A DNA stretch of 21,992 nucleotides from a virus. Both the position numbers and the translations under genes were made by a program. The DNA lies in the IMG/VR virus record IMGVR_UViG_3300005529_000750, positions 1 through 21,992 of that record; one strand, 5' to 3'. Shown in pieces: positions 7,257 through 13,228 of this stretch. Within the stretch, counting starts at the first letter, position 1. Each line of letters opens with the position of its first letter. The notes under the pieces are model-generated. The model worked only from the letters and a program-made list of their open reading frames with translations. It was not told the origin of the DNA and did no database searches.

Positions 7257-7462
7257 GCTGGTTGCCTCACGACGCGAGCGCCCTTGGTGGCGTGAACCGA
7301 ATGCAGGTAATCGCCCACTCGCCACTCCTTGAGAATGCGCCGATTCAACGAATGGGGCTTCATCCTGACGTAGCTGTAGGTCTCAGGATGACCTTCATCG
7401 TCAAGACGAGTGCGCAGATTGGACTCTCTGCGGCGGCGAAGGAGGGTGCGTGACTGGCTCAT
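7253..7462 (-). CDS. Hypothetical basic protein, 69 aa
   Basis: Begins MSQSRTLLRRRRESNLRTRL; contains KPHSLNRRILKEWRVGDYLH. It is strongly basic in the first 20 residues and has no recognised family. It is the first gene after a 37-bp gap holding a promoter-like sequence, so it may open the sub-operon that leads to terminase. Confidence 0.55.
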   Translation of the reverse strand: MSQSRTLLRRRRESNLRTRLDDEGHPETYSYVRMKPHSLNRRILKEWRVGDYLHSVHATKGARVVRQPA

Positions 7463-7468
7463 GCGCCT

Positions 7469-7496
7469 ATCTTATGGGATGATACGTCAGAGGCAA
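7469..7496 (-). promoter_or_regulatory. Candidate promoter before the terminase sub-operon
   Basis: On the minus strand TTGCCT (7496-7491), 16-base spacer, TAAGAT (7474-7469). The spacer includes an imperfect TATC...GATA dyad. It lies in the 37-bp gap between the o-spanin-like gene and the 69-aa basic gene. Confidence 0.35.
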
Positions 7497-7499
7497 GCG

Positions 7500-7769
7500 T
7501 TAAGACGCCGAGCAGGCCCGCAGCGCGTCGCGCAGCTTGTGATAGTCGGCCATGGCGCCGCTCAGCGGGTTGTCCTGAGACAGGGCGCGCAGGGCGGCGG
7601 CCAGGGCCTTCTGATGAGCGGGCGTGTAGCTCACGATCGGCGGGCACATCACCTTGACGGTCACCACCGGCGGTGGCGCAGCGGTGGCGCAGCCGTACAG
7701 CAGCCAGGCGAGCATCAGCAGAACCATCAGCGGCAGGGCCGCGATCGGCGAGGCGTAGTGGCGGCGCAT
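7500..7769 (-). CDS. Probable Rz1-like outer-membrane spanin lipoprotein, 89 aa
   Basis: Residues ~9-24 are a hydrophobic signal segment ending in the lipobox LYGC (24-27), so Cys27 should be lipidated. The mature part starts ATAAPPPVVTVKVMCPPIVSY and ends MADYHKLRDALRAC; the Pro-rich start, the conserved-looking second Cys and the DY..LR...RAC ending match LysC/Rz1-type proteins of phages. The o-spanin pairs with an inner-membrane spanin to fuse the membranes in the last step of lysis. Its neighbour 7769-8005 is the best partner candidate. Confidence 0.7.
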   Translation of the reverse strand: MRRHYASPIAALPLMVLLMLAWLLYGCATAAPPPVVTVKVMCPPIVSYTPAHQKALAAALRALSQDNPLSGAMADYHKLRDALRACSAS

Positions 7770-8005
7770 CAGAAGCTCCCCTTGTCCAGCGAGTCCTCGG
7801 TGTCGGATACGGAGGCCGGCTGGACTTCGGCCTGGGCGATGGCGGCCTCGGTCTTGGCGGCTTGGGAATCGGTCGAGGCCTGGACCTGGGCCTGACCCAG
7901 CGCTTGGGCCTGCTGCTCCTCAGGGGTGACGCGCTTGCCGCCGAACAGTTCGGAGACGATGAAGCCGATCCCGCGCGTGACAAAGGTCAACAGGAAACGG
8001 AGCAT
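7769..8005 (-). CDS. Possible inner-membrane spanin or membrane-anchored protein, 78 aa
   Basis: Residues 1-20 (MLRFLLTFVTRGIGFIVSEL) form a hydrophobic N-terminal anchor. Residues ~28-65 are Gln/Ala/Glu-rich (EEQQAQALGQAQVQASTD) and look like an extended helix or coiled coil. That layout (anchor plus periplasmic helix) fits an i-spanin, and it overlaps the lipoprotein gene by one base (TGATG). It is shorter than most Rz proteins, so this stays a context-based call. Confidence 0.5.
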   Translation of the reverse strand: MLRFLLTFVTRGIGFIVSELFGGKRVTPEEQQAQALGQAQVQASTDSQAAKTEAAIAQAEVQPASVSDTEDSLDKGSF

Positions 8006-8107
8006 TCAGTCATCCCCGAAAAACAGATCGCGCAGCAGCGGACCGCACAGGATCGCCCCCAGCCATCCGCCGCCGAACGCCAGCAGCAGCATCACCCACA
8101 CTGGCAT
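8006..8107 (-). CDS. 33-aa single-span membrane protein
   Basis: Starts MPVWVMLLLAFGGGWLGAIL at 8107 and ends RDLFFGDD; its stop is next to the ATG of the following gene and its ATG is one base past the previous stop, so it fits exactly between two genes. Residues ~3-22 form one transmembrane helix. It sits in a lysis-type cluster and may be a small holin, antiholin or lysis regulator; size and position are the only evidence. Confidence 0.55.
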   Translation of the reverse strand: MPVWVMLLLAFGGGWLGAILCGPLLRDLFFGDD

Positions 8108-8108
8108 G

Positions 8109-8462
8109 TCAGCCGGCGTTGACCGGATGGGTCGCCGGCAGCTTGGACATGGCCAGCGCGATCAGCGCCTGAAGCAGGGTCGAGCCGAGCTTTTCGGCCA
8201 GGGCCAGCAGTTCGCTGCCGGTGGCCTCCAGGGCGTTGAGCACGGCGGTTTCCCACTCGCTCAAAGTCTTGGACCCCTGCGCCTGGGACAGCACCGCGAT
8301 GATGAAGGTCAAAAGGTCTTGTAGCACCGTGGCTTCGGCCGAGGCCAGGACCGGCTGGAACAGGCCCAGCACGAACTTCTCGTCGGCGCTGAACTGCGCC
8401 TCCACGGCCTGAACGCCGCTGTTCCAGAGGGCTTGCAGCTTGGCCCAGAGAGTCGGAAACAT
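8109..8462 (-). CDS. Hypothetical amphipathic helical protein, 117 aa
   Basis: Begins MFPTLWAKLQALWNSGVQAV. It is almost entirely Ala/Leu-rich helix, with a hydrophobic section DLLTFIIAVLSQAQ (~55-68) and another LLQALIALAMSKL near the C-terminus. AGGAT precedes the ATG. It lies between a two-span holin-like protein and small membrane proteins, so a membrane-associated lysis or virion role is possible. No family recognised. Confidence 0.55.
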   Translation of the reverse strand: MFPTLWAKLQALWNSGVQAVEAQFSADEKFVLGLFQPVLASAEATVLQDLLTFIIAVLSQAQGSKTLSEWETAVLNALEATGSELLALAEKLGSTLLQALIALAMSKLPATHPVNAG

Positions 8463-8473
8463 GGTGGGTGATC

Positions 8474-8737
8474 CTATTTTATGGATTGGACGATCGAGAG
8501 CAGGTCTTTGATGGTCTGAATCTTGTCGTGGCGCTCCAGGAACGACCAGATCACCGCCGCGATGGCCGCCGCGCCGCCCAGCCCCCAGGCGATGAACGCC
8601 TGATCCTGGTCCTTGGTCAGGAACCCATGGTTGACCAGCGTGGTCCCCCCGGCCACCAGGATCACGCGCAGGAAAATCCCCACCACGGTGACCAGATAGC
8701 TCGGCGGCTGTTCTACGCGAACCTGTTGATCCGTCAT
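8474..8737 (-). CDS. Holin-like protein with two membrane spans
   Basis: 87 residues from ATG 8737 (GGGGG lies upstream); a GTG at 8743 would add two residues. The N-terminus MTDQQVRVEQPPSYLVTVVG is polar, followed by helix 1 (~VTVVGIFLRVILVAGG) and helix 2 (~AWGLGGAAAIAAVIWSFL), then a charged tail RHDKIQTIKDLLS. The size, two spans and place beside spanin-like genes fit a class II or Pam3-gp28-like holin, which makes the inner-membrane lesion for lysis. No endolysin gene is seen beside it. Confidence 0.6.
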   Translation of the reverse strand: MTDQQVRVEQPPSYLVTVVGIFLRVILVAGGTTLVNHGFLTKDQDQAFIAWGLGGAAAIAAVIWSFLERHDKIQTIKDLLSIVQSIK

Positions 8738-8789
8738 CGCCACCCCCGACCCTGGATGCGACCGAAGGTGGATTAAGCCATATTCGCGG

Positions 8790-8933
8790 TCAAGATAGCC
8801 GGCGCAGCTTCAGATGCAGGAAGTCCATGCGCACGTCGCTCAGCACCGCCTTGAACTCGATGCGCGCCAACCTCAGTCGCCGCAGCAGCGAGCGGCGCAC
8901 GCACTGGTCGATCAGGGCCTCTCGCGTGATCAT
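8790..8933 (-). CDS. Basic 47-aa hypothetical protein
   Basis: Begins MITREALIDQCVRRSLLRRL at 8933, where TGATG joins it to the lipoprotein gene; ends HLKLRRLS. It is Arg-rich and helical with no hydrophobic span. The one-base overlap supports translation. Function unknown. Confidence 0.55.
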   Translation of the reverse strand: MITREALIDQCVRRSLLRRLRLARIEFKAVLSDVRMDFLHLKLRRLS

Positions 8934-9226
8934 CAGTTGCTGGTCCCCAGATAGCCGTGGTCCTTCATGCAGGCTTCAGTCAGTTGCGCCAGCGACGGGC
9001 GGGTGGACGACATCGAGCCCACCACCGCCCCGCCGACCGCGCCGCCCACCAGGCCGCCGGCCACCACAGCGCCGAAGTCCTGGTGCGCGAAATAGTCGTG
9101 GATCGCCTGCTGCTTGCAGCCCGCCAGGGTCGCAGGCAGCTCCGCCGCCGAACCCGTGGTGGCGACGTACTGGTCCGAGGCGCAGGCCGAGAGCAGCAGC
9201 GCCACCATGACGACCAGCGGCTTCAT
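8933..9226 (-). CDS. Glycine-zipper lipoprotein, 97 aa
   Basis: The start MKPLVVMVALLLSACASDQY is chosen for its signal peptide and for the ATGA overlap with the upstream stop. Lipobox LSAC (12-15) predicts lipidation at Cys15. Residues ~53-70 (VVAGGLVGGAVGGAVVG) form a glycine zipper as in outer-membrane-associated lipoproteins. A pair of Cys in the mature part (GCKQ and EACMKDHGY) could form a disulfide. It may act at the envelope during lysis or superinfection exclusion; this is inference. Confidence 0.65.
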   Translation of the reverse strand: MKPLVVMVALLLSACASDQYVATTGSAAELPATLAGCKQQAIHDYFAHQDFGAVVAGGLVGGAVGGAVVGSMSSTRPSLAQLTEACMKDHGYLGTSN

Positions 9227-9582
9227 TGGCTCAGCCCTTTTCCGATCAAAGCCTGCAACCGCCGCCACGCGGCGCCCAGGAAGGACGGTTGGTCATCCTT
9301 CTGCGGCGCGGCGATGAATAGACATTCCACCGTGTCGCTCGGGCGCAGGGCCTCGCGTGTGTCCCACAGCTCTTCGCCGGGCTCGCCGACGACCGGGCGC
9401 CACTCAACCTTTGTCGGGACGCCGGACTTGGTGATGCGAACGCGATGCACCTCGCCGATGACCACCTCCGCCAGCCACACATAGCCCAAGCACACGTCGC
9501 CGGAGAGCACGCTCAAGGTTCCGGATGAACCGTTTTCGGCCGCTATCCCGACCGCCGTCTCAACCTCAGCGTCGTAAGCCAT
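9223..9582 (-). CDS. Hypothetical protein, 119 aa
   Basis: Begins MAYDAEVETAVGIAAENGSS. Alternating hydrophobic strands (LSVLSGDVCLGYVWLAEVVI, VHRVRITKSGVPTKVEW) suggest a beta-rich soluble fold, with a basic Trp/Leu tail AAWRRLQALIGKG. It overlaps the 45-aa gene before it in another frame by 17 bases and the lipoprotein after it by four. No family recognised. Confidence 0.6.
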   Translation of the reverse strand: MAYDAEVETAVGIAAENGSSGTLSVLSGDVCLGYVWLAEVVIGEVHRVRITKSGVPTKVEWRPVVGEPGEELWDTREALRPSDTVECLFIAAPQKDDQPSFLGAAWRRLQALIGKGLSQ

Positions 9583-9703
9583 CGCGCTTCACCCACTTCC
9601 CATCCACCTTCACCCAGCCCGCCGGCTTGCGCGCGCCCTTCGCCAGCTTCCGCTGCTCCGCCGCGCACCAGCGCCGATAGGCCACGATCGCGGGCTCGGT
9701 CAT
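9566..9703 (-). CDS. Basic 45-aa hypothetical protein
   Basis: Starts MTEPAIVAYRRWCAAEQRKL at 9703 (ATGA overlap with the preceding stop) and runs to TGA at 9568-9566. The second half is Lys/Arg/Trp-rich (GARKPAGWVKVDGKWVKRDG). It fills what would otherwise be a gap between overlapping genes. Function unknown. Confidence 0.5.
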   Translation of the reverse strand: MTEPAIVAYRRWCAAEQRKLAKGARKPAGWVKVDGKWVKRDGLRR

Positions 9704-9954
9704 CGGCTCTCGTCCAGCAAGACGTCGATCATGGCGCGGTAAACATCCGCCCCGTCCACGTAATCAAGCCAGGCCGTAACCAAATTGCCGGGCTCGCCAA
9801 ACTGATCGACGCACCGCGCGTTCTGCTGCGCCTCGGTCGGCTCCCGTATCGCCTGGAGAACGGCGACCACCACAGCCCTCATCCGATAGGCCTCAGAGCG
9901 GCTGAACGCGCCCCACGCCACCTCCGTCAGCCGCTCGATGTCCGACTTGCTCAT
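9700..9954 (-). CDS. Hypothetical helical protein, 84 aa
   Basis: Begins MSKSDIERLTEVAWGAFSRS and is predominantly helical (MRAVVVAVLQAIREPTEAQ, VYRAMIDVLLDES). Four-base overlaps at both ends support translation. No motif recognised. Confidence 0.6.
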   Translation of the reverse strand: MSKSDIERLTEVAWGAFSRSEAYRMRAVVVAVLQAIREPTEAQQNARCVDQFGEPGNLVTAWLDYVDGADVYRAMIDVLLDESR

Positions 9955-10283
9955 TTCGGCTCCTTCGCCTTCTTCGGGCTCGCCCCGCGCGGATCAACCG
10001 GCGTCCAGCCCCGATAGGCCCCGCGGGGCAGCGGATACCAGCCATCAGTCCCCGCCGCAGGCTCTCGCGCCGATGTCCCCACCAGCACCATCGACGGCGC
10101 GCCAACCCCGTTCGAACACCACCGGATCGACCGCACCTCTCCGCCGCCCGCAAACCGCTCCGGCTCGCGCAGCTCCTCCACATACCGCCCCTCCGGCAAC
10201 ACCGTGCGCCGATCCCAGCGCCAGCCCTCAGACCCAGGCTCCAGCGCCTCCCGCTGCTCGTCCGTCAAATCACGCCAGTTCAT
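9951..10283 (-). CDS. Hypothetical protein, 110 aa
   Basis: Begins MNWRDLTDEQREALEPGSEG, the ATG overlapping the stop of the XRE gene. The middle has strand-like VRSIRWCSNGVGAPSMVLVG and a Pro/Gly/Trp-rich GWYPLPRGAYRGWTPVDPRG; the C-terminus is Lys-rich. No family recognised. It is cotranscribed with the repressor-like gene. Confidence 0.6.
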   Translation of the reverse strand: MNWRDLTDEQREALEPGSEGWRWDRRTVLPEGRYVEELREPERFAGGGEVRSIRWCSNGVGAPSMVLVGTSAREPAAGTDGWYPLPRGAYRGWTPVDPRGASPKKAKEPK

Positions 10284-10726
10284 CGGTAAAGCCGCTCCTT
10301 GGTGATCGGATCAAACCCCTTCAGCACGCCCCGGCTCACTGGCTCTTTGACGATCTTTTTGCCCTTGGGAGCCGCACCGCCGGTTTCCGACGCCTCGACC
10401 TCGGGCCGCGCCTCCAGCAGGTCCACCCGCTTCTCCAGCTTCGCCAGCCGGTCGATCAGCTTGGCCAAAAGCCCCTCCATCGCATCAACCCCCGAGGGGA
10501 CCGGCGCGGCTTCTCCGCCCTTCACAGACCCCTTCAGCTCAGCCTTCACCGACAGCAGCGGGCCATCCGGCAGCGCCGACAACCGCTCCACGACACTCGC
10601 CTTGATCGGCGTCGCCCCGCTCTCGTAATTGCGCAACGTCCCACGGCTGATCCCCAAAAATTGCGCAGCCTCGCCCTGCGACAACCCCGCACCCTCACGC
10701 CACCTGATCAATTCCTCGCCGTCCAC
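10280..10726 (-). CDS. XRE-family HTH regulator with C-terminal coiled coil (repressor candidate)
   Basis: 148 residues from GTG 10726. The open frame continues upstream to 10915 but runs through the operator repeats and starts with unlikely Cys-rich sequence, so the GTG nine bases after GGGA was preferred; a TTG at 10741 is an alternative. Residues ~7-58 form a typical XRE helix-turn-helix: LIRWREGAGLSQGEAAQFLG, ISRGTLRNYESG. Residues ~100-125 (MEGLLAKLIDRLAKLEKRVD) make a leucine-heptad coiled coil for dimer or tetramer formation, then a Lys-rich tail. It heads the long leftward array, and the dyads 10744-10811 lie directly upstream, so autoregulation and control of the array are likely. 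No RecA-sensitive protease domain is present. Confidence 0.8.
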   Translation of the reverse strand: MDGEELIRWREGAGLSQGEAAQFLGISRGTLRNYESGATPIKASVVERLSALPDGPLLSVKAELKGSVKGGEAAPVPSGVDAMEGLLAKLIDRLAKLEKRVDLLEARPEVEASETGGAAPKGKKIVKEPVSRGVLKGFDPITKERLYR

Positions 10727-10743
10727 CTGTTCAATTCCCAAAA

Positions 10744-10811
10744 TTGTACAACCCCAAAACCATACCCGCCCTGTACAATTTGTACAGCAGCGAATTGCAC
10801 AATTTGTACAG
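10744..10811. promoter_or_regulatory. Three-site operator upstream of the XRE gene
   Basis: Site 2 is a 17-bp near-perfect dyad CTGTACAATTTGTACAG (10771-10787). Site 3 is TTGCACAATTTGTACAG (10795-10811), one half degenerate and exactly 24 bp away. Site 1 is TTGTACAA (10744-10751). A TATGGT -10-like hexamer (10764-10759, minus) lies between sites 1 and 2, so binding would block or tune leftward transcription. The sites are directly visible; the XRE protein as their ligand is inferred. Confidence 0.75.
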
Positions 10812-10815
10812 CCTT

Positions 10816-11365
10816 TTTGGGGCGGGGACGGATGGGGCCTCCATCCGTGACGATTCGCGCGGACCAACGCGGGCCGCCGAGCGCCTGGCCTAGGGTGGTC
10901 AGGGGCCTGCAACACCGATCACGGGCGCGTGAAAACGGCGTCTAATATGTAGTATCGGAAGTTTTTGCCAGTCCTAAAACGCCGCTTTTGAATGTTCAAG
11001 CCGCATTATCGGAAGTCACCGAACGAATGCAGTCTAAGCACGTTTTCAGAGGGTCTTCAACACTACCTGGGACGAGTCGCTATACTGGCCACCTAATCAG
11101 CTCGCCGAGCGACCTTACACGCGCGCAGGCGGCTAGAGCGAGAGGCGATTTCGGAGGTACGCCAGCCTCTCGCCTTTATCCGCGTCGCTGGTTTTTGTCT
11201 GGTCGACCGTTTGCCGAGGCGCGGCGTTGGTGTGGGTTTGTCTGGTTTGATCTGGGGTAGGTGGAGATAGGGGAGGAAGGATGGTTCGCGCACTCTAGTC
11301 GGGACGGGGCGGGGGTTTGCGCTGCGATGGGTCGCCGAGGCCTTGTGGGGCTTGCTGGCGGGCGT
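10816..11365. other. Noncoding stretch of about 550 bp
   Basis: No convincing gene. It holds two direct copies of TATCGGAAGT (10953-10962 and 11007-11016, 54 bp apart), a CGGCGT/ACGCCG inverted pair around the first copy, and a perfect 9-bp stem GCGAGAGGC (11138-11146) / GCCTCTCGC (11165-11173) with an 18-base loop. Around 11200-11400 the plus strand becomes G/T-rich, unlike the flanks. It may hold promoters or be remnant DNA. Confidence 0.5.
11138..11173. terminator. 9-bp hairpin, possible terminator
   Basis: GCGAGAGGC / GCCTCTCGC, perfect 9-bp stem with an 18-base loop, followed on the plus strand by CTTTATC. It lies downstream of the YdaU-like gene on the minus strand. The loop is long and the T-run poor, so a terminator role is only possible. 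Confidence 0.3.
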
Positions 11366-11854
11366 TCAGCGCTTGGGCAGTGTGTCGGTGCGCACTGGGC
11401 GTCGAGGGCGCTGGTCGGGCGCTGGGGGGCGATCTGGGGATGGCTCACGCTTGGGGGTGATGCCGAGCTGCTGGAAGGCGGTGGGCTCGGAAGGGGAGTG
11501 ATAGGCGTCTAGCCTTCGCTTGGCGGCTTGGGCCGCGCGGGCGCCGCCGCCGCGTGAGGCGACCAGCTTAATGGTCGTGGCCTTGGTTCGGCGTTCATGG
11601 TGATAGCGTTCGAGCGCTGGCTTGATGTCGGCGAAGACCTGCAGAACGTCCGCTCGGTGATGGCGCCAGGTCGGGCCGTGGGCTCGGGCGAGCTGGCGTA
11701 GGGAATAGTCGTCGCCGGGGAGGGGGCGCAGTTCCGTGTCCCAAAAATGGAAGCAGAGGCGCATGAGGGCGCCGAGCGCAGCGCCGGGCAGATGGATTGC
11801 GAGCGGGTGGCGCATGATCGGCTCGACGGGCATGGGATACAGCTTGCGCGCCAT
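11366..11854 (-). CDS. YdaU/DUF1376-like protein
   Basis: 162 residues from MARKLYPMPVEPIMRHPLAI. Pattern matches that I recognise: YPMP..P.MRHPLA, GALMRLCFHFWDTELRPLP, LRQLARAHGPTWRHHRADVL, then a basic KLVASRGGGARAAQAAKRRL helix and a Pro/Arg-rich disordered tail. The family is found in phages and prophages and is thought to take part in replication. No good ribosome site marks the start; the frame is open to 11968 with other ATGs at 11968 and 11953 and a GTG at 11881. Base composition (Arg/His-rich, different strand skew) differs from the neighbouring phage genes. Confidence 0.55.
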   Translation of the reverse strand: MARKLYPMPVEPIMRHPLAIHLPGAALGALMRLCFHFWDTELRPLPGDDYSLRQLARAHGPTWRHHRADVLQVFADIKPALERYHHERRTKATTIKLVASRGGGARAAQAAKRRLDAYHSPSEPTAFQQLGITPKREPSPDRPPAPDQRPRRPVRTDTLPKR

Positions 11855-12073
11855 GGGCTGAAGGTAGCGGCGTCGCGGGTTTTTCTCCACCGTCTCTATT
11901 TCATGCGACAAAACGCTTGCGCGCCGTTTAGTGCTGTGCTTATTATCTCCCATCCGCTTGGCGACCATGTGGTGAGCGTCTCGACGGCCCCCATGGTGGC
12001 TTTTGGGTTGCGCCAGAGGCCTTTGAACGCATCCCCATGCCCTATCGCGATAGCTTCGCGGGCGGGAACTGGT

Positions 12074-12247
12074 TCAAGGAAGATTGCGATTGGGCGGTCC
12101 CTTATCTCGCGCTGCGGCTGGACCGCGTGGATGTGCAAGGCGAGTCTGCCACGTGTCGGCCGGGAGGATGCAGCGGCGTCCGCAGTAGCGGCAATGGAGA
12201 CGGTCCCGGCCATGGATCGCGGCGCGGAGGCTCTTGCTGATAGCCAT
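12074..12247 (-). pseudogene. Remnant HNH endonuclease
   Basis: The frame from MAISKSLRAAIHGRDRLHCR continues with YCGRRC, the usual N-terminal zinc half of small HNH nucleases ([RA]D.[FH].C.YCG). The expected next block, LHIDHVxP, is not in frame; instead a neighbouring frame reads LHIHAVQPQ, lacking the Asp-His pair. The in-frame part then reads ARDKGPPNRNLP and stops, close to the NL. motif but without the AC..CN. So the gene seems to have frame shifts near 12145 and before the C-terminal half. It could alternatively be a short zinc protein. The partner YdaU-like gene follows. Confidence 0.45.
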
Positions 12248-12264
12248 GCGCCAAACTGTGACAT

Positions 12265-12279
12265 AGGCTAAAATAGCCT
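12265..12279. promoter_or_regulatory. Perfect 15-bp operator-like dyad
   Basis: AGGCTA AAA TAGCCT, 6+3+6 perfect palindrome between the divergent HNH remnant and the membrane microprotein genes, with a TAAAAT -10-like hexamer inside it on the plus strand. It is well placed to control rightward transcription at 12301. Confidence 0.5.
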
Positions 12280-12300
12280 GCAACGTGGAAGGACAAGATC

Positions 12301-12381
12301 ATGAGCTGGATCATCCTGGCATTAACATTCCTCTCTGGTTTTCTCTTCGGTCGAATGACCGTTGCAGGGCCGCAATCATGA
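12301..12381 (+). CDS. 26-aa membrane microprotein 1
   Basis: MSWIILALTFLSGFLFGRMT then VAGPQS; one transmembrane helix at ~3-17. AAGGA lies seven bases before the ATG. Its TGA overlaps the next start as ATGA. It is the first of three overlapping tiny membrane genes. Function unknown; such peptides in phages may modulate holins or host envelope enzymes. Confidence 0.5.
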   Translation: MSWIILALTFLSGFLFGRMTVAGPQS

Positions 12382-12455
12382 TCGGCGCAACCTTTGTCGT
12401 CGTCGCCCTGCTGGCGCTGTTCTGGGCGGTGGATCAGGAGCCGTCCCGTGATTGA
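12378..12455 (+). CDS. 25-aa membrane microprotein 2
   Basis: MIGATFVVVALLALFWAVDQ then EPSRD; a single span (~2-17). ATGA overlap with the preceding gene, and its last bases contain the GTG start of the next. No independent ribosome site, so translation should depend on coupling. Confidence 0.5.
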   Translation: MIGATFVVVALLALFWAVDQEPSRD

Positions 12456-12525
12456 CCCCACCAAGACATCCATAGGCGCGCTGGCGGCGATTCTGCTGGG
12501 CGCAGCGTTCCTGCTGGGCGGATGA
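12448..12525 (+). CDS. 25-aa membrane microprotein 3 (GTG start)
   Basis: VIDPTKTSIGALAAILLGAA then FLLGG; a single span (~9-24). GTG at 12448 overlaps the previous ORF by eight bases and its TGA overlaps the ATG of the CtrA-like regulator (ATGA). Tight nesting at both ends supports translation, though the ORF alone would be too short to call. Confidence 0.4.
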   Translation: MIDPTKTSIGALAAILLGAAFLLGG

Positions 12526-12908
12526 GCCTCGCCCGCCGCTATGATCACGAGGAACTGATCGCAGAGCTACAGGCCGAAGTCGCTTGGCTTCGCGCCGAGC
12601 TGGGCTATCGGGATGAGCGCATTCCCACCATTGGCCGCGTGCTCGGGCTTACGCAGCAGCAAGCCCATATCGTATCCATCCTGTATGGCGGGCGCGGCCG
12701 CTGGGTCTTGCGCACGGTGATCGACGACGAAGTGCGCATTGAGGCTCTTGTCGGTAAGCGATCCAACGGCGCGGTGGACACCCAGGTCTGCAAGATACGC
12801 CGCAAGCTGGGGTTCGACGCCATCCGCAGCGACGGGAGCGGAACCCTGGCTGCGCTCTGCCTATCGCGCGCGTTGGTCGCCAAGCTCGATCTCGTGTTTT
12901 CCCCTTAG
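12522..12908 (+). CDS. CtrA/OmpR-like winged-helix regulator without receiver domain, 128 aa
   Basis: Residues ~8-35 (DHEELIAELQAEVAWLRAEL) form a coiled coil. Residues ~40-115 follow the C-terminal DNA-binding domain of CtrA/OmpR-type regulators: LGLTQQQAHIVSILYGGRGR, then VIDDEV, then NGAVDTQVCKIRRKLGFDAI. There is no phospho-acceptor receiver domain, so the coiled coil probably dimerises it instead. A paralogue with the same two-part layout lies at 15140-15523. It may bind sites near the phage promoters or CtrA-like host sites; that is inference. It overlaps the membrane microprotein before it. Confidence 0.7.
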   Translation: MSLARRYDHEELIAELQAEVAWLRAELGYRDERIPTIGRVLGLTQQQAHIVSILYGGRGRWVLRTVIDDEVRIEALVGKRSNGAVDTQVCKIRRKLGFDAIRSDGSGTLAALCLSRALVAKLDLVFSP

Positions 12909-12913
12909 GGCGT

Positions 12914-12942
12914 TTGACCGGCGAACGACAGCAACCTGGAAT
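12914..12942 (+). promoter_or_regulatory. Candidate promoter upstream of the 58-aa membrane gene
   Basis: TTGACC (12914-12919), 17-base spacer, TGGAAT (12937-12942). A GCAACCTGGA repeat lies over the -10 region. A 110-nt leader would precede the gene at 13022. Confidence 0.3.
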
Positions 12943-13021
12943 CCGGCTCGACTCGGTTGGACCTGATCCTGTGGCAACCTGGACCGTGGCTGAGGCGTTT
13001 CCTCACAAAGGAGCCGCGCCC

Positions 13022-13198
13022 ATGACCCTGATCGGCCTTTTGGTTGTCGTCGTCGTGATCTGTCTGATCGTCTATCTGCTCCAGCGGCTTCCGCTGCCGG
13101 CGCCATTCAACTGGATCGCGCCCGCGATCGTGATCCTGTTCCTGATCGTGTGGCTGCTGGAGGGCCTGCCGGGGCTCGGCGCTCACCGATTGTTGTGA
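13022..13198 (+). CDS. Two-span membrane protein, Thivi_2564-like, 58 aa
   Basis: AAGGAG lies eight bases before the ATG at 13022, which decides this start over the longer open frame from 12914. Helix 1 (~3-19, LIGLLVVVVVICLIVYLL), a short QRLPLPAPFNW loop, helix 2 (~30-46, APAIVILFLIVWLL). The layout resembles the Thivi_2564 family of small membrane proteins, common in proteobacteria and prophages, function unknown. It precedes the structured RNA on the same strand. Confidence 0.65.
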   Translation: MTLIGLLVVVVVICLIVYLLQRLPLPAPFNWIAPAIVILFLIVWLLEGLPGLGAHRLL

Positions 13199-13205
13199 AC
13201 ACGGA

Positions 13206-13211
13206 TTGACA
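13206..13211 (+). promoter_or_regulatory. TTGACA, possible -35 of the structured RNA
   Basis: Exact consensus -35 just after the 58-aa gene. No convincing -10 follows (TAGCAA after 15 bases is the nearest), so it is only a possible promoter for the structured region that starts at about 13229. Confidence 0.25.
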
Positions 13212-13228
13212 GAACAGGCGGCACGGTA

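Noticed and set aside
9938-10945. 335-aa plus-strand open frame
   Set aside because: Pro/Ala/Arg-rich shadow of four overlapping minus-strand genes, also crossing the operators.
11261-11512. 83-aa plus-strand ORF and a nearby MVRAL mini-ORF after GGGAGGAAGG
   Set aside because: The 83-aa frame is Gly/Trp/Ala-rich and overlaps the tail of the YdaU-like gene; the mini-ORF has its ribosome site too close to the ATG.
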